Source of the DNA: an uncultured Phycisphaerales bacterium
GTDB taxonomy: Bacteria; Planctomycetota; Phycisphaerae; Sedimentisphaerales; Anaerobacaceae
Assembly: GCA_937927975.1 (NCBI GenBank)
Contig: CALEZT010000238.1
Coordinates: 1-38,886 of the forward strand
Reading direction: 5' to 3'
Length of the DNA stretch: 38,886 nucleotides
Position numbers and translations under genes: made by a program. Under the pieces are notes generated by a model. That model saw only the letters and a program-made list of their open reading frames with translations. It was not told the origin of the DNA and searched no databases. Below, in pieces: positions 6,373-14,818 of the stretch (its first letter is position 1; every line of letters starts with the position of its first letter).

Positions 6373-9177
6373 ATGCCTGAACAGCATACCGACATGAACC
6401 TCCCTATTTATACCATGTTTTCGGTCCCACCGCAAGTGGATTGTGGGTCTTCCGCGGACGAGACTCCGGCTTTGCGACGGACGTCGGACCCCTGGCCCTT
6501 GCCACGCTGGAACCATCGCGATAAGCTCTCGCTCGACGCGGCCTACGCGGCAGAAGCAGCACGGTTGCCGAAGGATTGGGTGCTTATGGACGGCCGGGGC
6601 AGGTCCCCTGACATCTCTGTGGTGGTGCCGACGCTCGATGAAGCGGGGAACGTGGATTCGTTGCTGACCCGCCTGTTTGCGGCGTTCGGCCGGGAAGGCC
6701 TGGAGATCGAGGTCCTGTTCGCCGACGGCGGCTCCACCGACGGCACGCAAGAGAAGGTGCGCGCCTGGGAATCGCGGGCCACCGTCCGATTGGTGGACGC
6801 GCGAAGCGGACGGGGATTGACCGGGGACGTGCTGGCCGCCGCCGGCCGGGCGAGGGCCGACACGATCCTCGTGATGGATGGCGACCTGAGTCATAGTCCC
6901 GAGCAGGCGCCCGAATTGGTGCGACCGGTGCTCGAGGGGAGTCGGGACATGGTCATCGGCAGCCGGTATGTTCAGGGGGGACGAATTCCCGACTGGCCCT
7001 GGAACCGGCGGGCGATGTCCCGCATCGCAGGCGCGGTCGTCTGGCCGCTCACGGACGTGCACGACCCGACCTCGGGCTTCTTCGCGATCCGTCGCGACAG
7101 GCTGCTGGGCGTGGCCGACGACGCCGAGGGGTTCAAAATCGGCCTGGAGGTCCTGCTTCGCAATGAAGGCGACCTGCGCGTCAGCGAGATCCCCATCTGC
7201 TTCGGCGACCGCTTCCACGGGCGGTCCAAGATGAGCCTGCGGCAGGCGGCCTGCTACCTTCGTCGAGCGGTCGCGCTGGCCGGCGGCGCTGCGACCGCGG
7301 TCACCGCGGGGCGATTCGCCCTGGCGGGGCTGGCGGGCCTGGTCGTGGACGTGGGAGGGTTCACGATTCTGCGGGACCGAGGCCTGGACTTGAGCCTGTC
7401 CCACATCCTGAGCTTCGCGATCGTGGCGACGCTCACCTACGTGATGTGCGTTCACTGGGCGTTCGCGCCGTCGGGCAACAGGCCTCCCGGCTGGACGACG
7501 CCTGTGCGGTTTGTCACGATCTGCCTGATGGCTTTGTTCCTGCGCGGCGGCGCGCTGGCTCTGTTGACGGAACGAGCCGGCTGGTCCGAACACGCGGCGT
7601 TGTCGGCCACGGCGCTGGCCGGTGCGGTCGTCACCTATCTGGGCGCCGCATTCTTCGCATTTCGAAAGGACTCAGGTCGGTCCGACGTCCTGTCCTGGCG
7701 TCTGGCGGCCCTCGGACTGATCGGCTATTCGGTTTTGCTGAGGCTGGTGTATCTGGGCCTGCCGGACCTGTTGCCGGAGGAGGCCTACTACTGGAACTAC
7801 GCCCAGCATCCGGCCCTGGGGTATCTGGACCATCCGCCGATGGTGGCCTGGCTGATCGCAGCGGGCACGGCTTTGGTCGGCGACACCGAGCTGGGCGTCC
7901 GCATCGGGGCCTTCCTGTGCTGGTTCGTCACGGCGGGGTTCTGCTTGGCCCTGACTCGCAATCTCTATGGCAAGGGAACCGCGCTGACTGCCGCGATGTT
8001 GACCGCGGTGCTGCCCTTCTTCTTCCTGTTCGGGTTCTTCACGACGCCCGATGCCCCGCTGACCGCCTGCTGGGCCGGGGCTTTGTTCTTCCTGGAACGC
8101 GCCCTCGTGGTCGGACGGGCAAGGGCCTGGTGGGGAGCCGGGATTTGCATCGGCCTGGGAATGCTCTCGAAATACACGATCGCCCTGCTGGTCCCGGCGA
8201 CGCTGGCCTTCATCCTGCTGGACCGACCCAGCCGACGGTGGCTTCGTCGTCCGCAACCCTATCTGGCCGCGGTTCTGGCGGTCCTGCTGTTCAGCCCTGT
8301 GATCGTGTGGAACCTGCGGAACGAATGGGCGTCGTTCCTCTTTCAAAGCGTCCACCGTCTCGACGGACAGAGCCGGTTCGGGCTTCCTTTGCTCGTCGCG
8401 GCCATGGCCATGCTGATCACTCCGCTGGGCCTTCTCGACGCGTTTCGAACCGTGCTCTCCTCGAAACGTCTGTTCGCGACGGTCTTCACGATGATCCCGC
8501 TGTCGGTGTTCGTTCTCTTTAGCTTCTCGCGCGAGGTGAAAGTGAACTGGACGGGACCGCTGTGGCTGGCGGCGCTACCGGTCCTCGCGAGGCAGATCGC
8601 GACGCCCCCCTCTGGGGTGCGAACACAACTGGACGCCTTGAGCCGGCAGCTCTGGCCTCTGACGCTGGTAGCGTGCGTTCTGGTGTTCGCAGGGTTCCTG
8701 CACTGTGCATCCCTGGGCCTTCCCGGCATCCCGGTCGTCCAAGATTGGGATTGGCCGGTTGCGTGGGAGGAGATTGGACGCGATGTAAAGCAGCTTGAAG
8801 AACAGGTCCAGGCCGATCTGGGCGTGCGTCCACTGGTCGTCGGAATGGACAAGTATGCCTTGGCGAGCGAACTGGCGTTCTATCGTCGCCACGGCAGGCA
8901 GGGCGTCGAACGGACCTCGAGCCGACATCTCTTCGGCGGCAGCGGCTTGATGTATGGGTTCTGGTTCCCCCCCTGCCGATACGCCGGCTGGACGCTCCTG
9001 CTGATCAGCCTTGACCGCACGAACCTCGAACGCCGGAACATTCCCCGCTGGGCCGGACTCGACGCGGTCGAAGAGCGGACCGTGTCCGTACGCGGAAGAC
9101 CTGTACGATACTATTATCGAATCGCCCGCGACTATCGCCCGCCTCCGCCTGACCAATGCGATTGGAGATCGAAATAG
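6373..9177 (+). CDS. Three-part glycosyltransferase: GT2, GtrA-like and GT39/ArnT-like domains
   Basis: The 934-aa protein carries three functions that are usually separate. Residues about 80-300 form a GT2 domain of the polyprenyl-phosphate sugar synthase type (ISVVVPTLDEAGN, ADGGSTDGT, VMDGDLSHS). Residues about 310-432 form a GtrA-like four-helix membrane domain, thought to help move the lipid-linked sugar across the membrane. Residues about 445 onward form a GT-C domain like GT39/ArnT, with acidic residues in LLPEEAYYW and the loop ALGYLDHPPMVAW. A soluble tail follows. The likely job is to make, flip and transfer a polyprenyl-linked sugar to a surface acceptor. The start is uncertain: 6373 is the earliest ATG after the divergent gene, and codon use looks coding only from about 6450. 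The ATG at 6586 (AAGGA at 6571-6575) is an alternative. Confidence 0.8.
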   Translation: MPEQHTDMNLPIYTMFSVPPQVDCGSSADETPALRRTSDPWPLPRWNHRDKLSLDAAYAAEAARLPKDWVLMDGRGRSPDISVVVPTLDEAGNVDSLLTRLFAAFGREGLEIEVLFADGGSTDGTQEKVRAWESRATVRLVDARSGRGLTGDVLAAAGRARADTILVMDGDLSHSPEQAPELVRPVLEGSRDMVIGSRYVQGGRIPDWPWNRRAMSRIAGAVVWPLTDVHDPTSGFFAIRRDRLLGVADDAEGFKIGLEVLLRNEGDLRVSEIPICFGDRFHGRSKMSLRQAACYLRRAVALAGGAATAVTAGRFALAGLAGLVVDVGGFTILRDRGLDLSLSHILSFAIVATLTYVMCVHWAFAPSGNRPPGWTTPVRFVTICLMALFLRGGALALLTERAGWSEHAALSATALAGAVVTYLGAAFFAFRKDSGRSDVLSWRLAALGLIGYSVLLRLVYLGLPDLLPEEAYYWNYAQHPALGYLDHPPMVAWLIAAGTALVGDTELGVRIGAFLCWFVTAGFCLALTRNLYGKGTALTAAMLTAVLPFFFLFGFFTTPDAPLTACWAGALFFLERALVVGRARAWWGAGICIGLGMLSKYTIALLVPATLAFILLDRPSRRWLRRPQPYLAAVLAVLLFSPVIVWNLRNEWASFLFQSVHRLDGQSRFGLPLLVAAMAMLITPLGLLDAFRTVLSSKRLFATVFTMIPLSVFVLFSFSREVKVNWTGPLWLAALPVLARQIATPPSGVRTQLDALSRQLWPLTLVACVLVFAGFLHCASLGLPGIPVVQDWDWPVAWEEIGRDVKQLEEQVQADLGVRPLVVGMDKYALASELAFYRRHGRQGVERTSSRHLFGGSGLMYGFWFPPCRYAGWTLLLISLDRTNLERRNIPRWAGLDAVEERTVSVRGRPVRYYYRIARDYRPPPPDQCDWRSK
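6407..6435 (-). promoter_or_regulatory. Candidate promoter for the PA14 protein
   Basis: Reading the minus strand, TTGCGG (6435-6430) and TATAAA (6412-6407) are 17 bases apart. The leader to the ATG at 6303 would be about 95 bases. The -10 box is good, the -35 box weak. This AT-rich stretch also overlaps the possible first codons of the divergent glycosyltransferase gene. Confidence 0.4.
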
Positions 9178-9232
9178 CCTGTCCTGACACTGAAAAGCAG
9201 GATTCTTCCTTGGAGATCGACGCGCTGTTGCC

Positions 9233-9262
9233 TTGACAATCCATGATCCGAAATGCTATAAT
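9233..9262 (+). promoter_or_regulatory. Consensus sigma70-type promoter
   Basis: TTGACA (9233-9238) and TATAAT (9257-9262) are both perfect consensus boxes, with an 18-base spacer. Transcription would start near 9269 and leave a leader of about 137 bases before the lipoprotein ATG at 9406. I saw no riboswitch fold in that leader. Confidence 0.75.
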
Positions 9263-9405
9263 GGGGTGTGATTTGGGTGATGGGCTCTCGAGTTGCAGCA
9301 AAACGTTTCCCGACGGTTTCACATCCGACGGCGTAGCCCGGCGTAAGGATACGTCTCAAGTAGTTGTACGGACAGCGACACCTGAGACACGGACAAGGTC
9401 CGATC

Positions 9406-10557
9406 ATGAATGCGTACCGCCTACGAAAACTAGGGTGCATCCTCGGTTTGCTGTCGCTGGCGACGGCCGGATGCGGCGTATTGCCCGATCGCGGCCTCTC
9501 CGGCCCGGCCAGCCGGGTGGTTTTCGACGGGTTCAATGGGCAGCCGCGGACCCGGTTCGGAGGCTACGCAGCAGCCATTCCCGGCATGACCTTCCTCGGA
9601 CGGGACCTGGGATCGCACAATTATTACTGGCCGTTCTTCGAAAAAAATGGGATCGTCTACACCTGCCAAGGCGGCCACATCGACGTCGTCCACATGCGGA
9701 TCGGAATCGACTGGACCGCCTACCTGACCGCCAAGAGCTACAGACACCTCATGCGGAAGGACGCGAAGTTCTCGTGCAAGATGCCTGTGGATCGCTCGCG
9801 AAGCCACGTCGAGATCACCTACCCGCCAGGCTGGGATTACCTCAGTGAAGCGGACCGATCCGACATCGCACGGAAGGTCGCACTGGCCATCGGTCCCTAT
9901 CTGACGTTCACGATGGTGACCTGGCACGAGGTCACCACCTGGTACGGCTACAAGAGCATGGCGATTCCCGTCGAGTACGATTCCGCCTTCAGTTGGGAGG
10001 ATTCCTACTCGAACCTGCTGGGCGTAATCGTCGGAGTAGAGGCCCTCCAGGACGAGGAGCACTCCTACAACAAGGCGGTGACCCTGGCCATCGACAGGGA
10101 AATGGAGAAGCTCGGCATCCTGCCGTCGGCGCGCGACGCGCGTTTGGCCAGCAAGTCCATGAAAGGCCAGTGGTACACCGGCACGTTCGTCCTGCTGTTC
10201 GATATGAAGAAGCGGAACTTCGACATCGGGCTCGACGACGGATACGTTACGCCGACCCTGGTGCCCAGCGTGTCGCAGTGCCCCAACGCCCAGCCGCTTT
10301 CGTATCCGATTCCCACGCTGGACGCCCTGAGCGAATACGGTTTCGAGATCAAGCACGAGATCGAGCCCCGCGAGTGGGAAAAGGGCAAGATCCTCCGCAT
10401 CGCGTTCGGCGACAAATCGCGAAAACGGATCGACCCGCAGATCCACATGGCCACCATCATGGACCACATCCAAAGGGAAGCCGCGGCCAGGTACGGCCCC
10501 CAGTACGATCCCGACCATCAGGACGAAGACCCCCAGTACGTCCGCACAGGCCAGTAA
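9406..10557 (+). CDS. Lipoprotein, DUF4056-like (first copy)
   Basis: The 383-aa protein has a lipoprotein signal with a hydrophobic stretch and a lipobox ending TAGC, cysteine at residue 23. It is therefore predicted to be lipid-anchored outside the cytoplasmic membrane. The body contains a conserved core TMVTWHEVTTWYG followed by SAFSWEDSYSNLLG, which I recognise as resembling the uncharacterised DUF4056 family; this assignment is from memory of the family pattern. The ATG at 9406 was chosen over an upstream one at 9364 because the signal peptide starts there. The next gene is a close paralogue: TYTCQGGHID-like, FTMVTWHE and FDIGLDDG segments are shared nearly word for word. The conserved HE pair is not followed by the HExxH pattern, so a zinc protease role is not supported. 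Function is unknown. Confidence 0.75.
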   Translation: MNAYRLRKLGCILGLLSLATAGCGVLPDRGLSGPASRVVFDGFNGQPRTRFGGYAAAIPGMTFLGRDLGSHNYYWPFFEKNGIVYTCQGGHIDVVHMRIGIDWTAYLTAKSYRHLMRKDAKFSCKMPVDRSRSHVEITYPPGWDYLSEADRSDIARKVALAIGPYLTFTMVTWHEVTTWYGYKSMAIPVEYDSAFSWEDSYSNLLGVIVGVEALQDEEHSYNKAVTLAIDREMEKLGILPSARDARLASKSMKGQWYTGTFVLLFDMKKRNFDIGLDDGYVTPTLVPSVSQCPNAQPLSYPIPTLDALSEYGFEIKHEIEPREWEKGKILRIAFGDKSRKRIDPQIHMATIMDHIQREAAARYGPQYDPDHQDEDPQYVRTGQ

Positions 10558-10565
10558 GCTCCCCA

Positions 10566-10593
10566 TTTACTATTTGCGGAATTCGATTATCAT
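10566..10593 (+). promoter_or_regulatory. Candidate promoter of the second DUF4056-like gene
   Basis: TTTACT (10566-10571) and TATCAT (10588-10593) are separated by 16 bases. The -10 box is part of the palindrome ATCATATGAT (10589-10598), so a repressor could bind over it. The gene starts at 10676, leaving a leader of about 75 bases. Confidence 0.4.
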
Positions 10594-10601
10594 ATGATTT
10601 C

Positions 10602-10625
10602 CACGAATTCGTGAAGGTCACGAAT
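10602..10625. promoter_or_regulatory. Palindrome with an extra half-site, possible operator
   Basis: CACGAATTCGTG (10602-10613) is a perfect 12-bp palindrome, and a further half-site CACGAAT lies at 10619-10625. It sits right at the predicted transcription start of the second lipoprotein gene, which fits an operator. The protein that would bind is unknown. Confidence 0.35.
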
Positions 10626-10675
10626 CGCAAAGGGGTTATCCCGCCAGCTTGACGGAAATGGAAGGCCTGCAAAGC

Positions 10676-11800
10676 ATGAGAGATTGTGGCGCATCGTGGG
10701 GACGGTCGTTTCTGGGTTTCGCACTGCTCGCTCTGGGGACCGCCGGATGCGGGATCATCCCGGACAAGGGCCTTCGCTCGCCGGCCAGCGACGTCGTCGT
10801 CAATGGATTCAACTTCGGTCCGCGAATCCGCTACGGCGCCTATCCGACCTCGATCCTGGGGACGCCCTGGGCCGGCGAGAAGCTGGGCACGCACGGGTAC
10901 TACTTCCGCCCGTCGGAGAAGAACGGCATCGCCTACACCTGCCAAGGCGGCCACATCGACATCATGCACGTCCGGATCGCCGCCGACTGGACCGCGTACC
11001 TCGCGGGCAAGAGCTACAAACACATCATGAAAGGCGGCGACCACTTCTCCTACAAACTGCTCGTCGACCGGTCCCGAAACCACCTGTACCTGTCCTACCC
11101 CGAGAACTGGAAAAGCCTCTCGAAGGACCAGCAGAGCGTGATCGCACGCGAAGTCGCGCTGGCTTTGGGGCCCTATCTGACATTCACCATGGTCACCTGG
11201 CACGAGATCATGACATGGTATGGCTTCAACTGCATCGGCCTGCCCACCGAGTACGCCTCCGCGTTCAGTTGGGAGGATTCGTACTCGAACCTCCTGGGCG
11301 TCAGGCTGGGCAGCCAGGCCCTCCAGGACACGGAACGCCCTTACAACGAGGCCATGAAACTCGTCCTCGACGAAGAGATGGCCAGACTCGGCGTCCGGCC
11401 CGCGAAGGTCTCCAAGCAGGTCAGCGAGTCCGTCTACGGCTCCTGGTACACCGGACGGGTGTCGATGTTCGTGGACCTTCGACGACGCAACTTCGACATC
11501 GGCCTCGACGACGGCCAGATCACGCCGACGCTGCTGCCCGATGTGCCGGGCTGTGAAGGGGCAAGGCCGATCTCGTACCCGGTCCCGACGCTCGAAGCCC
11601 TGGCCAAGCACGGCTTTTCTGCCCGTATCGAGATCGAACCTCGCGAATGGGAGAAGAACAGGGTCCTTCGCATCGTCCACCCCGACAAGAAGGGCAAGAG
11701 AATCATCCCCGAGGAGCACATCCCCACGATCATGGCCCAGATCCGCAAGGAGGCCGAGGCCAGGTTCGGCGCCGAGATGGTCGCGGACCCAGAACCGTGA
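10676..11800 (+). CDS. Lipoprotein, DUF4056-like (second copy)
   Basis: The 374-aa protein is a paralogue of the preceding gene product with the same layout: lipobox GTAGC (cysteine at residue 25), then IIPDKGLRSPAS, YTCQGGHIDIMHVRI, FTMVTWHEIMTWYG, SAFSWEDSYSNLLG, WYTG and FDIGLDDGQITPTLLP. The two proteins match along their whole length and differ most at the C-terminal tail. I chose the ATG at 10676 because GGAAGG lies ten bases upstream and the signal peptide begins there; TTG 10649 and ATG 10658 are in-frame alternatives. The 118-base gap carries its own promoter-like boxes and a palindrome, so the copies may be expressed under different conditions. Function is unknown; a role in the envelope is inferred from the lipid anchor. 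Confidence 0.75.
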   Translation: MRDCGASWGRSFLGFALLALGTAGCGIIPDKGLRSPASDVVVNGFNFGPRIRYGAYPTSILGTPWAGEKLGTHGYYFRPSEKNGIAYTCQGGHIDIMHVRIAADWTAYLAGKSYKHIMKGGDHFSYKLLVDRSRNHLYLSYPENWKSLSKDQQSVIAREVALALGPYLTFTMVTWHEIMTWYGFNCIGLPTEYASAFSWEDSYSNLLGVRLGSQALQDTERPYNEAMKLVLDEEMARLGVRPAKVSKQVSESVYGSWYTGRVSMFVDLRRRNFDIGLDDGQITPTLLPDVPGCEGARPISYPVPTLEALAKHGFSARIEIEPREWEKNRVLRIVHPDKKGKRIIPEEHIPTIMAQIRKEAEARFGAEMVADPEP

Positions 11801-11840
11801 TGGCGAGGATCGGATTTCTCCGATTTGACACAAATTGAAC

Positions 11841-11869
11841 TTGACAGCCGCAGCGATGGGCCCCATAAT
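11841..11869 (+). promoter_or_regulatory. Sigma70-type promoter of the 66-aa protein gene
   Basis: TTGACA (11841-11846) and CATAAT (11864-11869) are 17 bases apart. The start of transcription would be near 11876, about 30 bases before the ATG at 11907. This is a strong-looking promoter for a very small gene. Confidence 0.65.
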
Positions 11870-11906
11870 TCCGCCGGTTGGGTCAATTGCATTGGGAGGA
11901 CCGATC

Positions 11907-12107
11907 ATGGATGGCCGGCAGACAAACCCCAAGGCGCTCGGGAGAGGCCCCTACGAGACGCTCCCCGGCGGCCACGTTCTATCCCACGGATTCCGAATGA
12001 TGGGCTCGCACGAGCACGAGACGCTCCTGATCGAGGGCCGCTACCGATGTCCCCACTGCCGCCGGGCGGACATTCGGGAACTGAGCGACAACGCCCTCGA
12101 CCAGTAG
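11907..12107 (+). CDS. Small 66-aa CxxC protein, unknown
   Basis: The gene encodes a 66-aa soluble protein with a single CPHC knuckle near the end (YRCPHCRRADIRE) and a His/Glu-rich stretch, GSHEHETLLIEG, before it. The support is good for such a short gene: a near-consensus promoter, a GGGAGGA ribosome binding site six bases before the ATG, and a hairpin just after the stop (CGGTGAT 12113-12119 with ATCACCG 12134-12140). The CxxC and the nearby histidines could bind a metal such as zinc, or form half of a zinc ribbon in a dimer. It is flanked by unrelated genes. I do not recognise a family. An upstream ATG at 11835 lies inside the promoter and is rejected. Confidence 0.6.
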   Translation: MDGRQTNPKALGRGPYETLPGGHVLSHGFRMMGSHEHETLLIEGRYRCPHCRRADIRELSDNALDQ

Positions 12108-12140
12108 TACCGCGGTGATCGTTCGCCCAAACCATCACCG

Positions 12141-12169
12141 TTGATTCCCCCTGCGGATGACGGTAGAAT
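12141..12169 (+). promoter_or_regulatory. Promoter giving a probably leaderless transcript
   Basis: TTGATT (12141-12146) and TAGAAT (12164-12169) have a 17-base spacer. Only eight bases separate the -10 box from the ATG at 12178, so transcription should start at or next to the start codon. There is no ribosome binding site. Confidence 0.55.
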
Positions 12170-12177
12170 CTGTCTGC

Positions 12178-12720
12178 ATGACAGGAAAGCAATTCTATGA
12201 TTGGCAGACTTCCGGCGGAACAAACGACGTCATGAGACTCGTGGACTGCCTGGAACGAGCCGACGTGTCGTGGTGCGTCATCGGCGGCGTGGCGGTGAAC
12301 CACTGGGCACAGCACCCCATGGTGACCCAGGACGTGGACTTCGTCGTGGCGTCGGACGCCGTCGAACGCACGGCGTCGCTGCTTGAAGAGGCGGGATTCC
12401 GCTGCGAACGATTCGCGTGGTCGATCAACTTCAAGGGGCAGTCCGCGATCAGCATCCAACTCAGCACGGAGGATCTCTACCGCGATTTTCCCTCCCGCGC
12501 GGTCGCGGCCGACGTGCATGGCATCCTCCTTCGGGTGGCCTCGCTGGAAGACACCCTCCGAGGCAAGATCAGGGCCTGGTCCGATCCCGAACGACGACAA
12601 AGCAAAAGGATCAAGGATCTCGCGGATATCGCGCGTCTCGTCGAGTCCCATCCCCACCTGTGGGACGCGCTCCCCAGCGAATTGAAGCAGCAGGTCCAGC
12701 GCCCGCAAAAACACGGGTAA
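12178..12720 (+). CDS. Nucleotidyltransferase-fold protein, solitary
   Basis: The 180-aa protein has the pattern of the AbiEii/MNT-like nucleotidyltransferase group: VIGGVAVNHW at 35-43, then TQDVDFVVASD with the paired acidic residues D52 and D54, and a C-terminal helix with the conserved RIKDLADIARL (144-154). Relatives are often antitoxins or stand-alone proteins that modify a partner, but no toxin partner is encoded next to this one. The glycine pair is GG rather than the GS of the MNT proteins at the right of this window, so it belongs to a different subgroup. I chose the ATG at 12178 because the promoter -10 box ends eight bases before it; the ATG at 12157 lies inside the promoter. Activity and substrate are unknown. 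Confidence 0.7.
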   Translation: MTGKQFYDWQTSGGTNDVMRLVDCLERADVSWCVIGGVAVNHWAQHPMVTQDVDFVVASDAVERTASLLEEAGFRCERFAWSINFKGQSAISIQLSTEDLYRDFPSRAVAADVHGILLRVASLEDTLRGKIRAWSDPERRQSKRIKDLADIARLVESHPHLWDALPSELKQQVQRPQKHG

Positions 12721-12914
12721 TCCAGGGCCCATGACCGTGACTGCACGGCCTAAGACAAACCGCTTGCAGGGCTGAATGGAAAACGATCGCGGGCATGAAG
12801 GAGAGCACGCCCGAAGCGGTCGTGCAAGGGACATTCTTCCGCTTTGGGCCAGCAGCATGACAGATGAGACCCGGCGTTCCATCAACTTCTCTTCCCATGG
12901 CCGCTGACCCATGA

Positions 12915-12920
12915 TAGAAT
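12915..12920 (+). promoter_or_regulatory. Possible -10 box of the two-gene membrane operon
   Basis: TAGAAT (12915-12920) lies 53 bases before the ATG at 12974. Seventeen bases upstream is TTCCCA (12892-12897), only a partial match to the -35 consensus. No other candidate is better in the 253-base gap. Confidence 0.3.
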
Positions 12921-12973
12921 TCCGCCTCGTGAGATGAACCCGATTCTGGCGACCCAGGGAGCTGTGCGAAACC

Positions 12974-14818
12974 ATGTATCGAAACGCGATCACCCCCTCG
13001 AAGCTGTTTGCCCTCGTTCTGCTGGTTGTGTCCATAGCCGGCGCCATTCTGTGGGTGGGCTGTCTGGCGGATGAGGACACGGAGGCGTTCGACCGAGTCC
13101 GGCTGGCCCTGCTGGGGGGCACGCTGAGTTCGTTCGTCCTTTCGGTCCTCTTTCTTCGCCGGGCCAAGTGGGCCCGTCGCGCTGCGTCCATTCTGCTGCA
13201 CATGCTGATCCTCGCCCTGGCGGGGCTCTTCCTGCTCGCGATATCCATGGCCGAGACTCCGACGGAAGCCGGCGCGGTCCTCAGCATCACGGTCCTCAGC
13301 GGAGGTCTGCTGTTTGCAGCCATTCTCGCCCTGCATAGCGAGGCAATGAAGCGCGACCTGGGCGGCGACGCGACGTCGCCCCCGCGACCGCATCCCCACA
13401 GACGCAAGTTCATCTTCGGCGCAATCGGATGCGTGCTGCTGCTCGGAGCCTTGGCCGCTTGGCGGATCGTCCCCCTGCTCGTGGCCAAACCGACGATCGG
13501 CGTGGACTACCAGCCGCAGATCGACAAGGCGATGAGACCCGCCGACTATGATCCAAACCTCGACGCGGCCCCACATTACGACAGGCTGTTCTCGCAGTTC
13601 GTTCCCTTGCCGGAGGAACTCCAGGACCAACACAGACTCTGGCCCACGGACCTCAGCGACGAGGAGTGGGAAGCACTGGAGAAATGGGCTCCTATGAACG
13701 AGCCCGCCCTGGCGACCCTTGCACAGGCCCTGCAATGCCCCTACTGGTGCCATTCGCTGCAGCGAGACCCGAACGGTTCCACGATTCCACACGCACAGAA
13801 GGGTCGAGAGTTGGCATGGGCCGTCATCCTCCTGGCGAAGTTCAAGGCAAGCCAAGGAGATGTGGACGCAGCGTTCCGACTTCTGATCGATCTGCACGCA
13901 ATGGGGATGCACCGAGTCCGCAGCGCCACAATCGCCGACCAGATGACGGGTCTGGCTGTCTGCTCGATCACGTATGACGGCGTGCTTGCGATCTTGTCCC
14001 ATTGTCCGGTGGGAATCGATTCCCTCCGGCAGGCATTCGACGTATTCACATCCCGCGTGCCCCGGATCGACGCGCCGCGATTCTCGCATGTCGAATACCT
14101 GCTGGGATGCAACGGCATCCAGCGGATGTTCACCGATGACGGAAACGGCCAGGGAAGACTGATCCCAGGGGAACTGTACGAATGGAAGAAACACCGCATG
14201 AACTTGTACGCCGTGCCCATTTCCCGCATTGAGGCCGTGGGGATCTGTCTCACCCATCCCGGCCGCCTGGAAACCATGGCGTTGTTCAGTGCCTATTCAC
14301 GTTTTGTGCAGGACCTCGCCAAAAGGACTCCCTGGGAGCTTCGCAAGGAGGGCGCCGACTACGACCAGAAGCTGCGAGACCTTTTTGCCGGCAACTACTA
14401 TCTTCGAGACAGTCTGATTTCGGTCGGCCGGTGCATCCAGATCGGCTGGCGGGATCGCACGTCCGCCGAGGGCTTTGTGACGGTGTTGGCGGTCTTCCTG
14501 TACAAGGCTCAGGAAGGCCGGTGGCCGGAGTCGCTCATGCAACTGGTGGACGCCGGGCTGTTGGAGCATGTCCCGATGGACCCCTACAGCGGCGAAGCAC
14601 TGATCTACCGTGTAATGGAGAACGGCTTCACGCTATATAGTGTGGGCGAGGACTTCGTCGACAACGACGGGCAGTCCCTGGATTGGGAGAACGGTTTGGG
14701 CGCCGACCAGGTCTTCTGGCCGATTCCCAAACCCATCGACATCATGGACGAGTTCAGATCGATATACGAACGCCAGTCAGGAAAGGAAGATGCCAACAAC
14801 GCAGGAGAGAACAACTGA
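12974..14818 (+). CDS. Membrane protein with pseudopilin-like C-terminal motif, unknown
   Basis: The 614-aa protein has five predicted membrane helices near the N-terminus (about 9-30, 44-62, 70-93, 101-121 and 146-164). A long soluble part of about 440 residues follows. The C-terminal end, MDPYSGEALIYRVMENGF and LYSVGEDFVDNDGQ, resembles the closing motif of GspG-type pseudopilins and of many planctomycete proteins, where it tends to bind calcium or pack a small beta-sheet; this comparison is from memory. It overlaps the next gene by 29 bases, so the two are translated from one transcript. The soluble part probably lies outside the cytoplasm. I do not recognise a catalytic motif. A role in envelope transport or sensing is possible but not shown. 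Confidence 0.65.
   Translation: MYRNAITPSKLFALVLLVVSIAGAILWVGCLADEDTEAFDRVRLALLGGTLSSFVLSVLFLRRAKWARRAASILLHMLILALAGLFLLAISMAETPTEAGAVLSITVLSGGLLFAAILALHSEAMKRDLGGDATSPPRPHPHRRKFIFGAIGCVLLLGALAAWRIVPLLVAKPTIGVDYQPQIDKAMRPADYDPNLDAAPHYDRLFSQFVPLPEELQDQHRLWPTDLSDEEWEALEKWAPMNEPALATLAQALQCPYWCHSLQRDPNGSTIPHAQKGRELAWAVILLAKFKASQGDVDAAFRLLIDLHAMGMHRVRSATIADQMTGLAVCSITYDGVLAILSHCPVGIDSLRQAFDVFTSRVPRIDAPRFSHVEYLLGCNGIQRMFTDDGNGQGRLIPGELYEWKKHRMNLYAVPISRIEAVGICLTHPGRLETMALFSAYSRFVQDLAKRTPWELRKEGADYDQKLRDLFAGNYYLRDSLISVGRCIQIGWRDRTSAEGFVTVLAVFLYKAQEGRWPESLMQLVDAGLLEHVPMDPYSGEALIYRVMENGFTLYSVGEDFVDNDGQSLDWENGLGADQVFWPIPKPIDIMDEFRSIYERQSGKEDANNAGENN

Noticed and set aside
6304..7593. Upstream extension of the PA14 protein frame on the minus strand
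   Set aside because: A good start with a ribosome binding site and signal peptide exists at 6303; the extension is the shadow of the glycosyltransferase gene.
9270..9405. Riboswitch in the leader of the first lipoprotein gene
   Set aside because: The leader is long enough, but I could not recognise any known riboswitch motif.
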